Positions 1-8,072 of a stretch of 64,000 nucleotides of DNA are shown here, one piece after another. The notes beneath the pieces are model-generated. The model saw only the letters and a list, made by a program, of their open reading frames with translations, did no database searches and was not told where the DNA came from. Position numbers and translations under genes: made by a program. Source of the DNA: a virus; the IMG/VR virus record IMGVR_UViG_3300031857_000002, positions 62,001 to 126,000 of that record. The stretch is one strand, 5' to 3'. Every line of letters starts with the position of its first letter. Position 1 is the first letter of the stretch.

Positions 1-883
1 TTACAACCGGTCCGGACATGGCTGCCATGCCAGCCTTGCCAGAATTCTGACGAGTCCAAGATGGATTAAGTCCGTTCATTTCCAAGATGTCATCTCGGAT
101 GTTTTGATTTTTCTTTTCAATGTTTAGGATACGAGTAAAGCTGTTGGTGATAGCTGCCGTGTAGTAGGCAAAGGGATTTTGCGATTTTGATTCATCAAAC
201 TGTAGACCAATTTGACTGAGTTGTAGCAAGGCTTGACCTCGCATCTCTTCGTTGTAGGTATAGCCTCGCCAGTTTGATCTTGTGGCATAGCGTTCACACA
301 GTTTCATAAACATCATGGCCAACTTCTTGGTCATGTTGCCATGATCTCTAGAGAACTCACCTGTTTCTAAATCGCCCCGCCAATGACTACGGCCAACAAG
401 ATACGGATTCTTGTCTTCGTCTAATCGATAATGTTCAAACGGAGGAAAGTTTAGACGCACATAGTTCATGTCTAGTACAGGCACATCCACTAAGTCTGCC
501 AAGGGATCATCTTCTACAGCATCGTCAAGATCCAGAATTTCTTCCAGCTTGCGTTTTTTGGCTTCGGCCTTGGTGATCTTTTTGGGTGCTTTGGGAATGT
601 GATCCCAGCAGGTGATACGAAACACTAGATCAGTGTTGGGAATTTTCTTTTGATCAACAACCACACCTGTTTCACGTTTGATACGATCAGCACGATTCTT
701 ACGTGCATCAACTACAGTGCGTTGATTGATCTTGTCAATGCTGGGCAGAATCAAATCAAACTGGTGATCAGTAGCTCTGTCTTGATACCAACAATAGGTA
801 TTTTTGCTGTGATGAATTTCTTTTAGAATGTCACGATTGTTAAGGTAGTTGACCTTGGCGGCCGGTTTTGGTAATAAAGACAT
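1..883 (-). CDS. 55: T4 gp55-like late transcription sigma factor (3' end outside window)
   Basis: Open frame read from an ATG at 883 to the left window edge (at least 294 residues, C-terminus missing). In T4, gp55 is the small sigma factor that directs host RNA polymerase to TATAAATA late promoters and contacts the sliding clamp through its C-terminal tail. Two blocks match T4 gp55: NYLNNRDILKEI near residues 12-23, and residues about 181-265, containing RSNWRGYTY, LQFDESKSQNPFAYYT and an EKK motif, the sigma region 2 block. About 150 residues separate the two blocks, whereas T4 gp55 has about 30, so there is a large charged insertion. A CAGGAG Shine-Dalgarno at 895-900 fits the start. The clamp-binding tail cannot be checked here. 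The family assignment is by recalled similarity, with good confidence. Confidence 0.8.
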   Translation of the reverse strand, partial: MSLLPKPAAKVNYLNNRDILKEIHHSKNTYCWYQDRATDHQFDLILPSIDKINQRTVVDARKNRADRIKRETGVVVDQKKIPNTDLVFRITCWDHIPKAPKKITKAEAKKRKLEEILDLDDAVEDDPLADLVDVPVLDMNYVRLNFPPFEHYRLDEDKNPYLVGRSHWRGDLETGEFSRDHGNMTKKLAMMFMKLCERYATRSNWRGYTYNEEMRGQALLQLSQIGLQFDESKSQNPFAYYTAAITNSFTRILNIEKKNQNIRDDILEMNGLNPSWTRQNSGKAGMAAMSGPVV

Positions 884-911
884 GGATGTCTGTTCTCCTG
901 AGTGTGTACTT

Positions 912-939
912 ATTGTAGCATAAACACAACAGTTGTCAA
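912..939 (-). promoter_or_regulatory. sigma70-like promoter for the gp55-like gene
   Basis: On the minus strand TTGACA (934-939, perfect -35) is followed after 16 bases by TACAAT (912-917), preceded by TGC as in an extended -10. Transcription would start near 905 and give a leader of about 22 bases carrying CAGGAG before the ATG at 883. This fits a late sigma factor gene that must be read by host holoenzyme before late promoters can be used. Confidence 0.8.
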
Positions 940-974
940 CCAGAATTTGGTAAATATGGTAAACAGGAGCCACC

Positions 975-1835
975 GTGGACTACTCAGCTTATATCGCACA
1001 ACAACAATATTACCAACAGCAAGCACAACAGCAGGCGTATTATCAATACCAGCAACAGCTTGCTCAACAGCAGGCTTATCAGCAATATCAAGCCCAGCAA
1101 CAGCAGGCTCAACAACAGCAGGCCTATGCACAGTATCTAGCGCAACAACAATACCAAGCTCAGCAACAGGCGCAACAGGCGGCACAAGCAGCCGCACAAC
1201 AAGCAGCCATACAAGCTCAGGCTGCTGCCGCACAAGCAGCCGCACAACAAGCTGCCTACCAGGCTGCACAAGAAGCTGCCTACCAAGCACAATTGGCAGC
1301 TCAGGCTCAAGCTTCTCAACAAGCTGCCTATGAAGAAGCCGCACGTCAAGCTGCTTACCAAGCACAGTTGGCTCAACAACAAGCCGAGGCTGCTTATCAG
1401 GCACAGCAACAAGCTCAAATTCAACAACAGATATACCAACAGCAACTGGCCCAAGATGCACAAGAACAACAAATTATTGCACAATCTCAAGCACAGGCTG
1501 AAGCACAAGTGGCAGTCACTGCTGTGGCAGCAGGTAGAACACGTACCATAATTGATGCTGAAGCAGCAGCCGCTGCCGCCACCGCTGCAACAACTCCAAC
1601 CTATTACACTGACCCACAGTACACAGCAACGCAGCCAGTGAATGTGCGCATTGGTCCAACATCCACACAGTCTGATCCCACAGTAACTTCCAGGGTTACC
1701 AGAACCGCCACAGCAGTTTCGCCTGTGGTAAATTACACAGTGAATCCATCCGCAGACCTTCAGTTGGCCATACAGCAGTTGGACAATCAGCCTTTCATTG
1801 GCATACCTGTACAGCCACCTAGAGCAACAGTGTAA
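975..1835 (+). CDS. Gln/Ala-rich low-complexity protein, unknown function
   Basis: GTG start at 975 with AGGAG at 966-970; 286 residues. Residues 1-175 are almost only Gln, Ala and Tyr with scattered Glu, in runs such as QQQAQQQAYYQYQQQ shifting to QAAYQAQLAAQAQ. The second part looks able to form long alpha helix or coiled coil. Residues 185-286 are Thr/Val/Pro-rich and look like an ordered or extended tail. No signal peptide or membrane segment is seen. It is the first gene of the virion module, so a structural or assembly role is an inference. I recognise no family. The opposite-strand and other-frame ORFs over this gene are by-products of its repetitive codons. Confidence 0.75.
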   Translation: MDYSAYIAQQQYYQQQAQQQAYYQYQQQLAQQQAYQQYQAQQQQAQQQQAYAQYLAQQQYQAQQQAQQAAQAAAQQAAIQAQAAAAQAAAQQAAYQAAQEAAYQAQLAAQAQASQQAAYEEAARQAAYQAQLAQQQAEAAYQAQQQAQIQQQIYQQQLAQDAQEQQIIAQSQAQAEAQVAVTAVAAGRTRTIIDAEAAAAAATAATTPTYYTDPQYTATQPVNVRIGPTSTQSDPTVTSRVTRTATAVSPVVNYTVNPSADLQLAIQQLDNQPFIGIPVQPPRATV

Positions 1836-1842
1836 TTTTTAT

Positions 1843-1859
1843 AAACTGCCCAGTTTTTT
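1843..1859 (+). terminator. possible weak intrinsic terminator
   Basis: AAACT, loop GCCC, AGTTT, then a further TTT, just after the stop of the Gln/Ala-rich gene. The stem is only five A/T-rich pairs (six if the loop is closed), so termination would be partial. It lies directly before a second inverted repeat. Confidence 0.35.
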
Positions 1860-1879
1860 ATACCGGTAAATAAGGTATA
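1859..1879 (+). promoter_or_regulatory. inverted repeat enclosing GGTAAATA before the 1891 gene
   Basis: TATACC (1859-1864) pairs with GGTATA (1874-1879) around the nine-base loop GGTAAATAA. The loop contains a variant of the T4-type late box (consensus TATAAATA). A similar arrangement with different arm bases stands before gp6 at 11320-11344. It may be a late promoter, a leader hairpin or both; this is an inference. Confidence 0.35.
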
Positions 1880-1890
1880 GGAACACAAAT

Positions 1891-4494
1891 ATGGCAGCAG
1901 GTTACGATCCAGCAAAAGCAGCAGAGTTTAACAAACTGATTCTTCAGGGCATCGAATACGACGAAGCCCTGATCATGGCTGAAATCTCACTAGAAGAAGT
2001 TGGCAACTACAGTTTTGATCCTGAGACCAGCATACTGAGTCGTCAAGAAGGCCCGCCAGAAACTCAGCCGCCAGTAAATCCTGCCAACGACCCCAACACT
2101 AATGTTGGTGCAGACACGCCAAGAGAAATACCTGTATCTGAATCAGTGTTTGACCCACGACAAGATGTGGGAGAAAATGTATTTGATCCTGCTGCCGCAC
2201 TGCCAAATCCATCATTGATCTCGGCTGCTCCAGTTAACGATCCCTACGCTGGATTGACCAGCGACCAGATACGATTACTAGGTGGTGCTGATCCTACTGA
2301 TCCGTATATTCGTGCCAGACTAGGTATTCCGCAACTGACAGACTCACCGCTGGCAGCAAATGCTAATTTTGGCACAGTTAAAACAGGTGTACCAATACTG
2401 GACACTGCTATAAGTTCGCTTGGCAATTTGTTTGGATTTAACAATACCAAAACAGGAACCACAACAGGATCACCGGCGCCAACACCTGACACTGCTGCCA
2501 CAGCGCAGGCAGCCGCAGCCGTTAGAGTTCAAGACCCTGCCTTGACAGATGATGAAGATCAAAATCTACAAAACATTGTGGGCGCACAAGGAGAAATTGT
2601 ACGGGCTGAGGAAAATATTCAAAGCAACAATCGTCAAATCCTGGCCAACGAAGAAGCACAGGCTGCGGCACAAGAACAACAACGTCAAGCACAAGCAATC
2701 ATTGATCAAAACAATGCTGAACTAGCAGATGACAACTTGCCAGACGATCGTCGTGCTGAACTTGAGGCCAACAATGCCGCACAGCGTGCCAGCATTGCTG
2801 AAAATGCAGTAGTGATTGACGAAGCACAGAACAACATTGACAATGCTACTGCAAACAATGAACAGCAGACAGACTCTATACTAACTAACCAAGGCGTAAT
2901 TGGAGAAAATGCTGAGGCCTTCTCTGCCAATGGTAATGAGCTAGGGGCTCCAGTAGTCGCCGACAATGATCTACAAACTGCTGTGGATCAAAATTTTCTT
3001 GATGCCAATGCAGAAGTTCAATCAGAAACTACTCTAACTATACTAAGCGAAGAAGAAACCAACGCATTGTTTGACGGCGCTGAGCCAGGCCTGGTCAATA
3101 ACTTTGTCGAGGTTGATGCCACAGCCACAGAATTAACTGAAGAAGAAACTGCGGCATTGTTTGACGGTACTGACACTGAATTGATAGTTACCGATGTCAC
3201 TGATCTTGCCGAACCAGTTGATCCCGATGCTGATCCCGAGTTACTGGGAGATCCTGAGTTACAAGACGGAGAAATAACCGATCTTGCTGAGCCAGTTGAT
3301 CCTGATGCTGACCCAGAACTTGTGGAGTTAGGTGACCCCGATTTACAACTAACTGAACTTGCTGAGCCAATTGATCCTGATGCTGATCCTGAACTTGTGG
3401 AGTTAGGCGATCCCAATTTACAAGACGGAGAAATAACTGATCTCGCCGAACCAGTTGATCCTGATGCTGACCCAGAACTTGTGCAGTTAGGCGGCCCACA
3501 GGATGACGAAGAGCTTGTGCAGTTAAGCGGCCCAGAAGATGTCAACACTGAAACTGACCCTTCACTGCCTAGTGGATTGTCTGATGAAGAAATACTTGCA
3601 CGTCAGAATCCAGGTGGATTGTCTGATGAAGAAATACTTGCACGACAAGAAGCTGCCGCAAAACAACGTGCTCAAGAACAAGCCACACTGCAGGCACGTT
3701 ATAAACAGCCAGCAAGCTCAGACTGGCGTGTACGTCTGCAACTGGCACCCAACGCAGATTACCTGTACAAAGATCGCACAGGATCAACTATTCTAGCACC
3801 CTTGTATGAAACTGACGGAGTTATATTTCCATACACTCCGTCAATTGAAACCACATACAATGCCAACTATGAAATGTATGATCTCACACACTCCAACTTT
3901 CGTGGATACTTCTACAAAAACAGTCGTGTGAATGACATCAACATTCGTGCCACATTCACAGCACAGGACACACAAGAAGCCAACTATCTATTGGCAGTGA
4001 TTCACTTTTTCCGATCAGTGACCAAGATGTTCTACGGAGCCAAAGATGCCTTGCGTGGAGCACCACCTCCGTTGACATATCTAAGTGGACTAGGGCAGTA
4101 CCAGTTCAATCAGCATCCTTGTGTGGTATCACAATTCAACTACAGTTTGCCAAACGACGTGGATTACATCCGTGCAGGAGCACCCAACAACTATGGCACT
4201 AACTTGCTGGAACAGCGTGCCAGAACAGGTGCTATTTCTCCCGAAGCAGGCAACCCAAGCCTAACACGTTTGTTAGGTACATTGACCAAACCGCCAGTGG
4301 GTGCAACATCAACGCCCCCGAGTCCCACTATGATCAATCAAAACGTCAACAACCTGGCACAGGCCACCTATGTGCCTACTAAAATTGAGATCAGCCTTAC
4401 ATTATTGCCCATCAACACTCGCAGTCAAGTAAGTACACAGTTCAATATGAAAGATTTTGCATCAGGTGCGCTGATCAAAGGAGGGTTCTGGTAA
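1891..4494 (+). CDS. virion protein, probable T4-type baseplate/tail-tube (gp48/gp54-like) C-terminal domain with acidic repeat region
   Basis: 867 residues. Residues 1-200 are Asp/Pro/Asn-rich. Residues 230-330 are Gln/Ala/Asn-rich and likely coiled. Residues 435-540 hold four copies of an acidic unit containing LAEPVDPDADPEL, followed by two copies of GLSDEEILARQ (about 562-585). From about 605 the protein becomes an ordered domain: FPYTPSIETTYNANYE, THSNFRGYFYKNS, then a helix-like stretch around LLAVIHFFRSVTKMFYG, and YIRAGAPNNYG. That domain reminds me of the tube-initiator/cap baseplate proteins of T4-like aquatic phages, which are usually much shorter. Its position before gp53 agrees. 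The next gene starts in the TAATG of this stop. The role is moderately supported; the long N-terminal linker is unusual. Confidence 0.55.
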   Translation: MAAGYDPAKAAEFNKLILQGIEYDEALIMAEISLEEVGNYSFDPETSILSRQEGPPETQPPVNPANDPNTNVGADTPREIPVSESVFDPRQDVGENVFDPAAALPNPSLISAAPVNDPYAGLTSDQIRLLGGADPTDPYIRARLGIPQLTDSPLAANANFGTVKTGVPILDTAISSLGNLFGFNNTKTGTTTGSPAPTPDTAATAQAAAAVRVQDPALTDDEDQNLQNIVGAQGEIVRAEENIQSNNRQILANEEAQAAAQEQQRQAQAIIDQNNAELADDNLPDDRRAELEANNAAQRASIAENAVVIDEAQNNIDNATANNEQQTDSILTNQGVIGENAEAFSANGNELGAPVVADNDLQTAVDQNFLDANAEVQSETTLTILSEEETNALFDGAEPGLVNNFVEVDATATELTEEETAALFDGTDTELIVTDVTDLAEPVDPDADPELLGDPELQDGEITDLAEPVDPDADPELVELGDPDLQLTELAEPIDPDADPELVELGDPNLQDGEITDLAEPVDPDADPELVQLGGPQDDEELVQLSGPEDVNTETDPSLPSGLSDEEILARQNPGGLSDEEILARQEAAAKQRAQEQATLQARYKQPASSDWRVRLQLAPNADYLYKDRTGSTILAPLYETDGVIFPYTPSIETTYNANYEMYDLTHSNFRGYFYKNSRVNDINIRATFTAQDTQEANYLLAVIHFFRSVTKMFYGAKDALRGAPPPLTYLSGLGQYQFNQHPCVVSQFNYSLPNDVDYIRAGAPNNYGTNLLEQRARTGAISPEAGNPSLTRLLGTLTKPPVGATSTPPSPTMINQNVNNLAQATYVPTKIEISLTLLPINTRSQVSTQFNMKDFASGALIKGGFW
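3202..3498 (+). repeat. four in-frame acidic tandem repeats (LAEPVDPDADPEL units)
   Basis: Four imperfect units start at about 3202, 3280, 3355 and 3439 (period 75-84 bases). Each encodes LAEP(V/I)DPDADPEL followed by a variable GDP-containing spacer. The conservation extends to the DNA, which suggests recent tandem duplication. The encoded stretch is strongly acidic and likely disordered. Confidence 0.85.
3572..3649 (+). repeat. two-copy direct repeat encoding GLSDEEILARQ
   Basis: Two nearly identical 33-base segments, about 42 bases apart, each encode GGLSDEEILARQ or SGLSDEEILARQ. They lie in the linker just before the ordered C-terminal domain of the 867-residue protein. Confidence 0.85.
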
Positions 4495-4793
4495 TGGCAA
4501 ATTATGTAGCAACAAGTCCGTACTATCAAACTGGGTATAGTCAATTCTTTTTGGATGTCATGGTCAATCGGCCCATCCCCAAAGAAACTGACGACTTGGA
4601 ATTTATTATCAATCAAACCTATCAGTATAGACCTGACCTGTTGGCATTTGACTTGTATCAAGATTCAAACCTGTGGTGGGTGTTCTATCAACGCAATCCC
4701 AACACACTCACAGCACCTCCCTTGGATTTCAAGCCGGGTGTAAAAATATTCTTGCCCAAGCTGAACACACTCAAAGAAACACTGGGGTTCTAA
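4494..4793 (+). CDS. 53: baseplate wedge protein gp53-like
   Basis: 99 residues. The core pattern YQYRPDLLAFDLYQDSNLWW, then N..T.P..DFKPG and IFLP, is the one found in gp53-type wedge proteins of T4-like phages, in which a LysM-like fold clamps wedge subunits together. T4 gp53 is about 196 residues, so this is a compact version. The ATG overlaps the previous stop by one base (TAATG), indicating translational coupling, and the next gene starts three bases after the stop. It acts in the baseplate rim or inner wedge, known from T4 and inferred here. Confidence 0.8.
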   Translation: MANYVATSPYYQTGYSQFFLDVMVNRPIPKETDDLEFIINQTYQYRPDLLAFDLYQDSNLWWVFYQRNPNTLTAPPLDFKPGVKIFLPKLNTLKETLGF

Positions 4794-4796
4794 CAT

Positions 4797-7700
4797 ATGG
4801 CAAGAACTGTTGCAGAACTAGAAGCAGAAATTGCCAGACTTCAGGCAGAGTTTAATGCTGTGCAAGCAGCCGCAAGAGCGTCTGGTGATATTAATAGTCC
4901 TCTTCTAAACACAAGAGAAGACTTAAGAACTCAAATAGCTCAACTTAAACGTGAGTTAAAAATTGCGGTTGCACAAGAAAACAGTACACAACCAACTCCG
5001 CCTGCCTCTGCTGGACAAACAGTCAACGATGATGCTGTAAACAATCCCAACAAGCCGCCACCACTGCAGGCCGATCCTGCAACAGGCCGCATAACAACTC
5101 CCAGTGCCACAACTGAACCCTCCAACGCTGAACCGCCCAATGTTGGTCCAGCTAGTACAGGAATAGATGCGCCAACAAAAACTCTCAACACCACACAAGC
5201 CACATACGAAGGCGTGTCTGGCGGAGCACTGCCTGTACCTGGCACATCTACCGCAGCCGCGGATGCTAACAGCGTCAACACTGGCCAAGCAGGAAATTTA
5301 AGTGTTAATGGAGCAGTAACCAACGGAGTTATAACTGGTACTGGCAGTGTGTCTGCGCAGGCAGCAGTGACTCCTGGTATAGCTGCGTCCAACGAAGATC
5401 GTCCACCACCTAGACCAGACAAGGCCACAGTTGAAGTCAACAATGGATTCAACAAGACCACATTAATTGCACCGCAACCCAACATACTTGATCGTTATGC
5501 CAGCTATACCTACAACATTTCAGTGTATCTAACCAGCCCTGAACAGTACAAACAATTGATTACATCCAAGCGTCGCAAGATTAATGGCTACAACTTGTTG
5601 TTTCAATCAGGCGGGGCACCTACCAATGTTGGAGGAGCTCAAGGTGCATTGGGTGCGGCACAAAAAGCGGCACAAGCTGATCTAGAAGCTGAAGGTATTG
5701 GATTTGTTCCTGGTGCTAATACACCGGGCGCCACTGCACCTGATGCCGGACGTAGTCCTTTTTTCCCAGATGACTTTTACATTGACAGCGTGACCATTGA
5801 CAATCAGTTTCCAGGCAAACAAACTGGTGCGGCTCACATGGTCACAAACATGAAGTTCACTGTGATTGAGCCTGCTGGAATTACCTTGCTTGATCGACTG
5901 TATGAAGCTGTGCAAGACTTTGCACCTAAAGATGCCACTGGCGCAATCAACTACACGGCCGCACAGTATCTCATGGTAGTACGCTGGTACGGATATGATC
6001 AGTCAGGCAAATTAGTACGCCCAGGTGCCGCAGGCAAGGATGGACTTAGTGATCCCAATGCTGTGTGCGAAAAGTTTGTTCCTTTTATTATTAAAAAAAT
6101 AAACTGGAGTGTGAGCAACAAATTAGTTAGTTACGACTTTGAATGTGGACCAATTGGACAACAAATTGGCGGAACCACAGCCAGAGGTTCTATTCCGTAT
6201 GACATTGAATTATCAGACTCCACTGTGGAAGGACTGCTAGGTGGTGATGTTAAATATGGCACAGGAACATCATCCAATGCCAATCCGGGCGCAAGCACCA
6301 CCGCGGCTACTAATCAAAGCAATGCTGAAACAGCTCGACTAGCAAGACAAAATTCCGCGGCTGCACCTGTTACATATAATGCCGCAAAAGATAGCCAAGC
6401 GGCAAATGTATCAACAACAACGCCAGCACCGCCCAAAGCCAATCAAGCACCTACACCCAAGAAAACTATCACATCAGGATTGATTGGAGCCATGAACAAG
6501 TTTCAGGCTGAACTTGTGGAAAAGAAGATCTACCAGTATCCTGACGAGTACGAGATTGTATTTGCTGATGGAGCAGATAAAATTAAATCAGCTAAAATCA
6601 CTTTGCCAGGCAAAGTAAAAAATCAAAAAGCCTCACCAATGACAGCGGCCGCAGCCACAGATGTCAAAGGCAAAGACCCTGCAAGACAACGTGTGGACAA
6701 CGACGTAAGAAACTTCAGTATCACAGCTGGTCAACAAATCTTACAAGCTATTGATCTTACTATTCGTAACAGCAGTTTTATCTACGAGCAAGCTGCTGTA
6801 CAAAAATCAGAAACAGTTCCACCAGATCCAGCCAAAGATGATGCTGGCACAGCAGACGAAAATACCAACGATAACAAAGTTCCTGCACAAACAACATTGT
6901 ACTGGTATCTGATTACCATGGAAGCTGTCCCAACCAAGTACGATGAAAAACGCAATGACTATGCCTACAACATCAAGTACATTATCAGTCTGTATCCTAT
7001 ACAGAACTTCAACAGCAAGTATTATCCAATACCCAAGTTCTTGGGACTACACAAACAATACCGCTATTGGTTTACTGGTGAAAACTCTGGAGTGCTGGAT
7101 TACCAAGCCACATTCAATCATCTCTACAACATGACTGTGAGTGGCAGAGAACCAGGTGACAACAATCTCAACCGACTGAGAAAAAAGTATACCAGTAGCA
7201 TGAGAGAACTAACCAAATACACATACCAAGCAGCCAGTTCTGAAAGCCGTGCTGGCGCAGAATCTGATGCCAATGAAGTTGGTGCCAACGCCGGCGAAAG
7301 TTTGTACAGCCCTAGTGACCTAGCCAAAGGCAAGATAAAGATTGTGGGAGATCCTGCCTGGATACAACAAGGCAGTGTGGCAGCAGGTGTAAATGTATCT
7401 GGATTTGATACCAATGGATTTTTGCCTGATGGCACCATTAACTTTGATTCTTCACAAGTGATGTTTGCAATTGAGTGGCAAAAACCACAAGACTATAATT
7501 TAAAAACTGGGTTAGCCGACCCTTATGGAAAAAACAACAAAGAAAGAAAGCCTATCAACAGCTATGTGTATCAAGCTCTCAAATGTGTATCAGAATTTCG
7601 TCAAGGTAGATTTGAACAAACTATTGATGGATCTTTATACTACTATCCAACTGAAAACCTAAAGAACACAGCAACTACACCATCTAACGCAGTGGCTGAT

Positions 7701-8072
7701 CAGACCAATGGCAGACCTACAGATCCTGCAAGTGATCCTAATACCAACACAGGTGCAGGCACAACACAAGCACCTGCTGGTATTGATAACACACGACCAA
7801 TCAACGACTCACCAGGAACGCCGCCAAACAGCAACTCCACATTAGACAACGCAAAACAGTCTGCACCAACCAGTGACGGTCAAGACATTGGTGTTAACTA
7901 TTTGCCGGCCCCTAACTTCTTGGATGCCAATTCTGAGCCTCAAGGTGAAGCTCCTCCGGTTGATCCTAACTTCTTGGATGCCAATTCTGAGCCTCAAGGC
8001 GAGCCTCCACTTGCGATTGATCCAACCAGTGTTACCATACCATCTAACCAGCAAATTGAAAGAGACTTCTAA
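4797..8072 (+). CDS. large baseplate hub-like structural protein
   Basis: 1091 residues. Residues 1-65 form a predicted coiled coil (LEAEIARLQAEF, heptad-like). Residues 65-215 are a Pro/Asn/Thr-rich linker. An ordered domain follows from about 225 (YASYTYNISVYLTSPEQYK), with FFPDDFYIDSVTIDNQFPG, MKFTVIEPAGITLLDRLYEA and WYGYDQSGK. After another Ala/Asn linker (about 480-560) a second ordered part contains TLYWYLITMEAVP and HKQYRYWFTGENSG. The C-terminus is a disordered tail with two copies of NFLDANSEPQGE. Its place directly before the gp5 spike, with a stop-start overlap (TAATG), suggests the gp27-like hub partner. I see no direct signature of gp27, so the role is inferred from order. Confidence 0.5.
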   Translation: MARTVAELEAEIARLQAEFNAVQAAARASGDINSPLLNTREDLRTQIAQLKRELKIAVAQENSTQPTPPASAGQTVNDDAVNNPNKPPPLQADPATGRITTPSATTEPSNAEPPNVGPASTGIDAPTKTLNTTQATYEGVSGGALPVPGTSTAAADANSVNTGQAGNLSVNGAVTNGVITGTGSVSAQAAVTPGIAASNEDRPPPRPDKATVEVNNGFNKTTLIAPQPNILDRYASYTYNISVYLTSPEQYKQLITSKRRKINGYNLLFQSGGAPTNVGGAQGALGAAQKAAQADLEAEGIGFVPGANTPGATAPDAGRSPFFPDDFYIDSVTIDNQFPGKQTGAAHMVTNMKFTVIEPAGITLLDRLYEAVQDFAPKDATGAINYTAAQYLMVVRWYGYDQSGKLVRPGAAGKDGLSDPNAVCEKFVPFIIKKINWSVSNKLVSYDFECGPIGQQIGGTTARGSIPYDIELSDSTVEGLLGGDVKYGTGTSSNANPGASTTAATNQSNAETARLARQNSAAAPVTYNAAKDSQAANVSTTTPAPPKANQAPTPKKTITSGLIGAMNKFQAELVEKKIYQYPDEYEIVFADGADKIKSAKITLPGKVKNQKASPMTAAAATDVKGKDPARQRVDNDVRNFSITAGQQILQAIDLTIRNSSFIYEQAAVQKSETVPPDPAKDDAGTADENTNDNKVPAQTTLYWYLITMEAVPTKYDEKRNDYAYNIKYIISLYPIQNFNSKYYPIPKFLGLHKQYRYWFTGENSGVLDYQATFNHLYNMTVSGREPGDNNLNRLRKKYTSSMRELTKYTYQAASSESRAGAESDANEVGANAGESLYSPSDLAKGKIKIVGDPAWIQQGSVAAGVNVSGFDTNGFLPDGTINFDSSQVMFAIEWQKPQDYNLKTGLADPYGKNNKERKPINSYVYQALKCVSEFRQGRFEQTIDGSLYYYPTENLKNTATTPSNAVADQTNGRPTDPASDPNTNTGAGTTQAPAGIDNTRPINDSPGTPPNSNSTLDNAKQSAPTSDGQDIGVNYLPAPNFLDANSEPQGEAPPVDPNFLDANSEPQGEPPLAIDPTSVTIPSNQQIERDF
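7911..8004 (+). repeat. two-copy 54-base direct repeat encoding NFLDANSEPQGE
   Basis: Two almost identical units start at 7911 and 7965, in frame at the C-terminal end of the hub-like protein. The related motif NFLDANAE occurs once in the 867-residue protein two genes upstream, near nt 2993. Confidence 0.85.

Noticed and set aside
933-960. Plus-strand TTGTCA-16-TATGGT as promoter for the 975 gene
   Set aside because: Transcription would start inside the Shine-Dalgarno of that gene and the -10 is poor; the same DNA is better explained as the minus-strand promoter.
910-1508. Long antisense and alternate-frame ORFs over the Gln/Ala-rich gene
   Set aside because: They arise because CAA/CAG/GCA codons lack stops in other frames; they have no ribosome site and biased, implausible protein composition.
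3018-3548. Antisense ORFs over the acidic repeats (Ser/Gly-rich proteins)
   Set aside because: The repeats come from the sense-strand repeat units; no start signals and the sense gene is continuous through the region.
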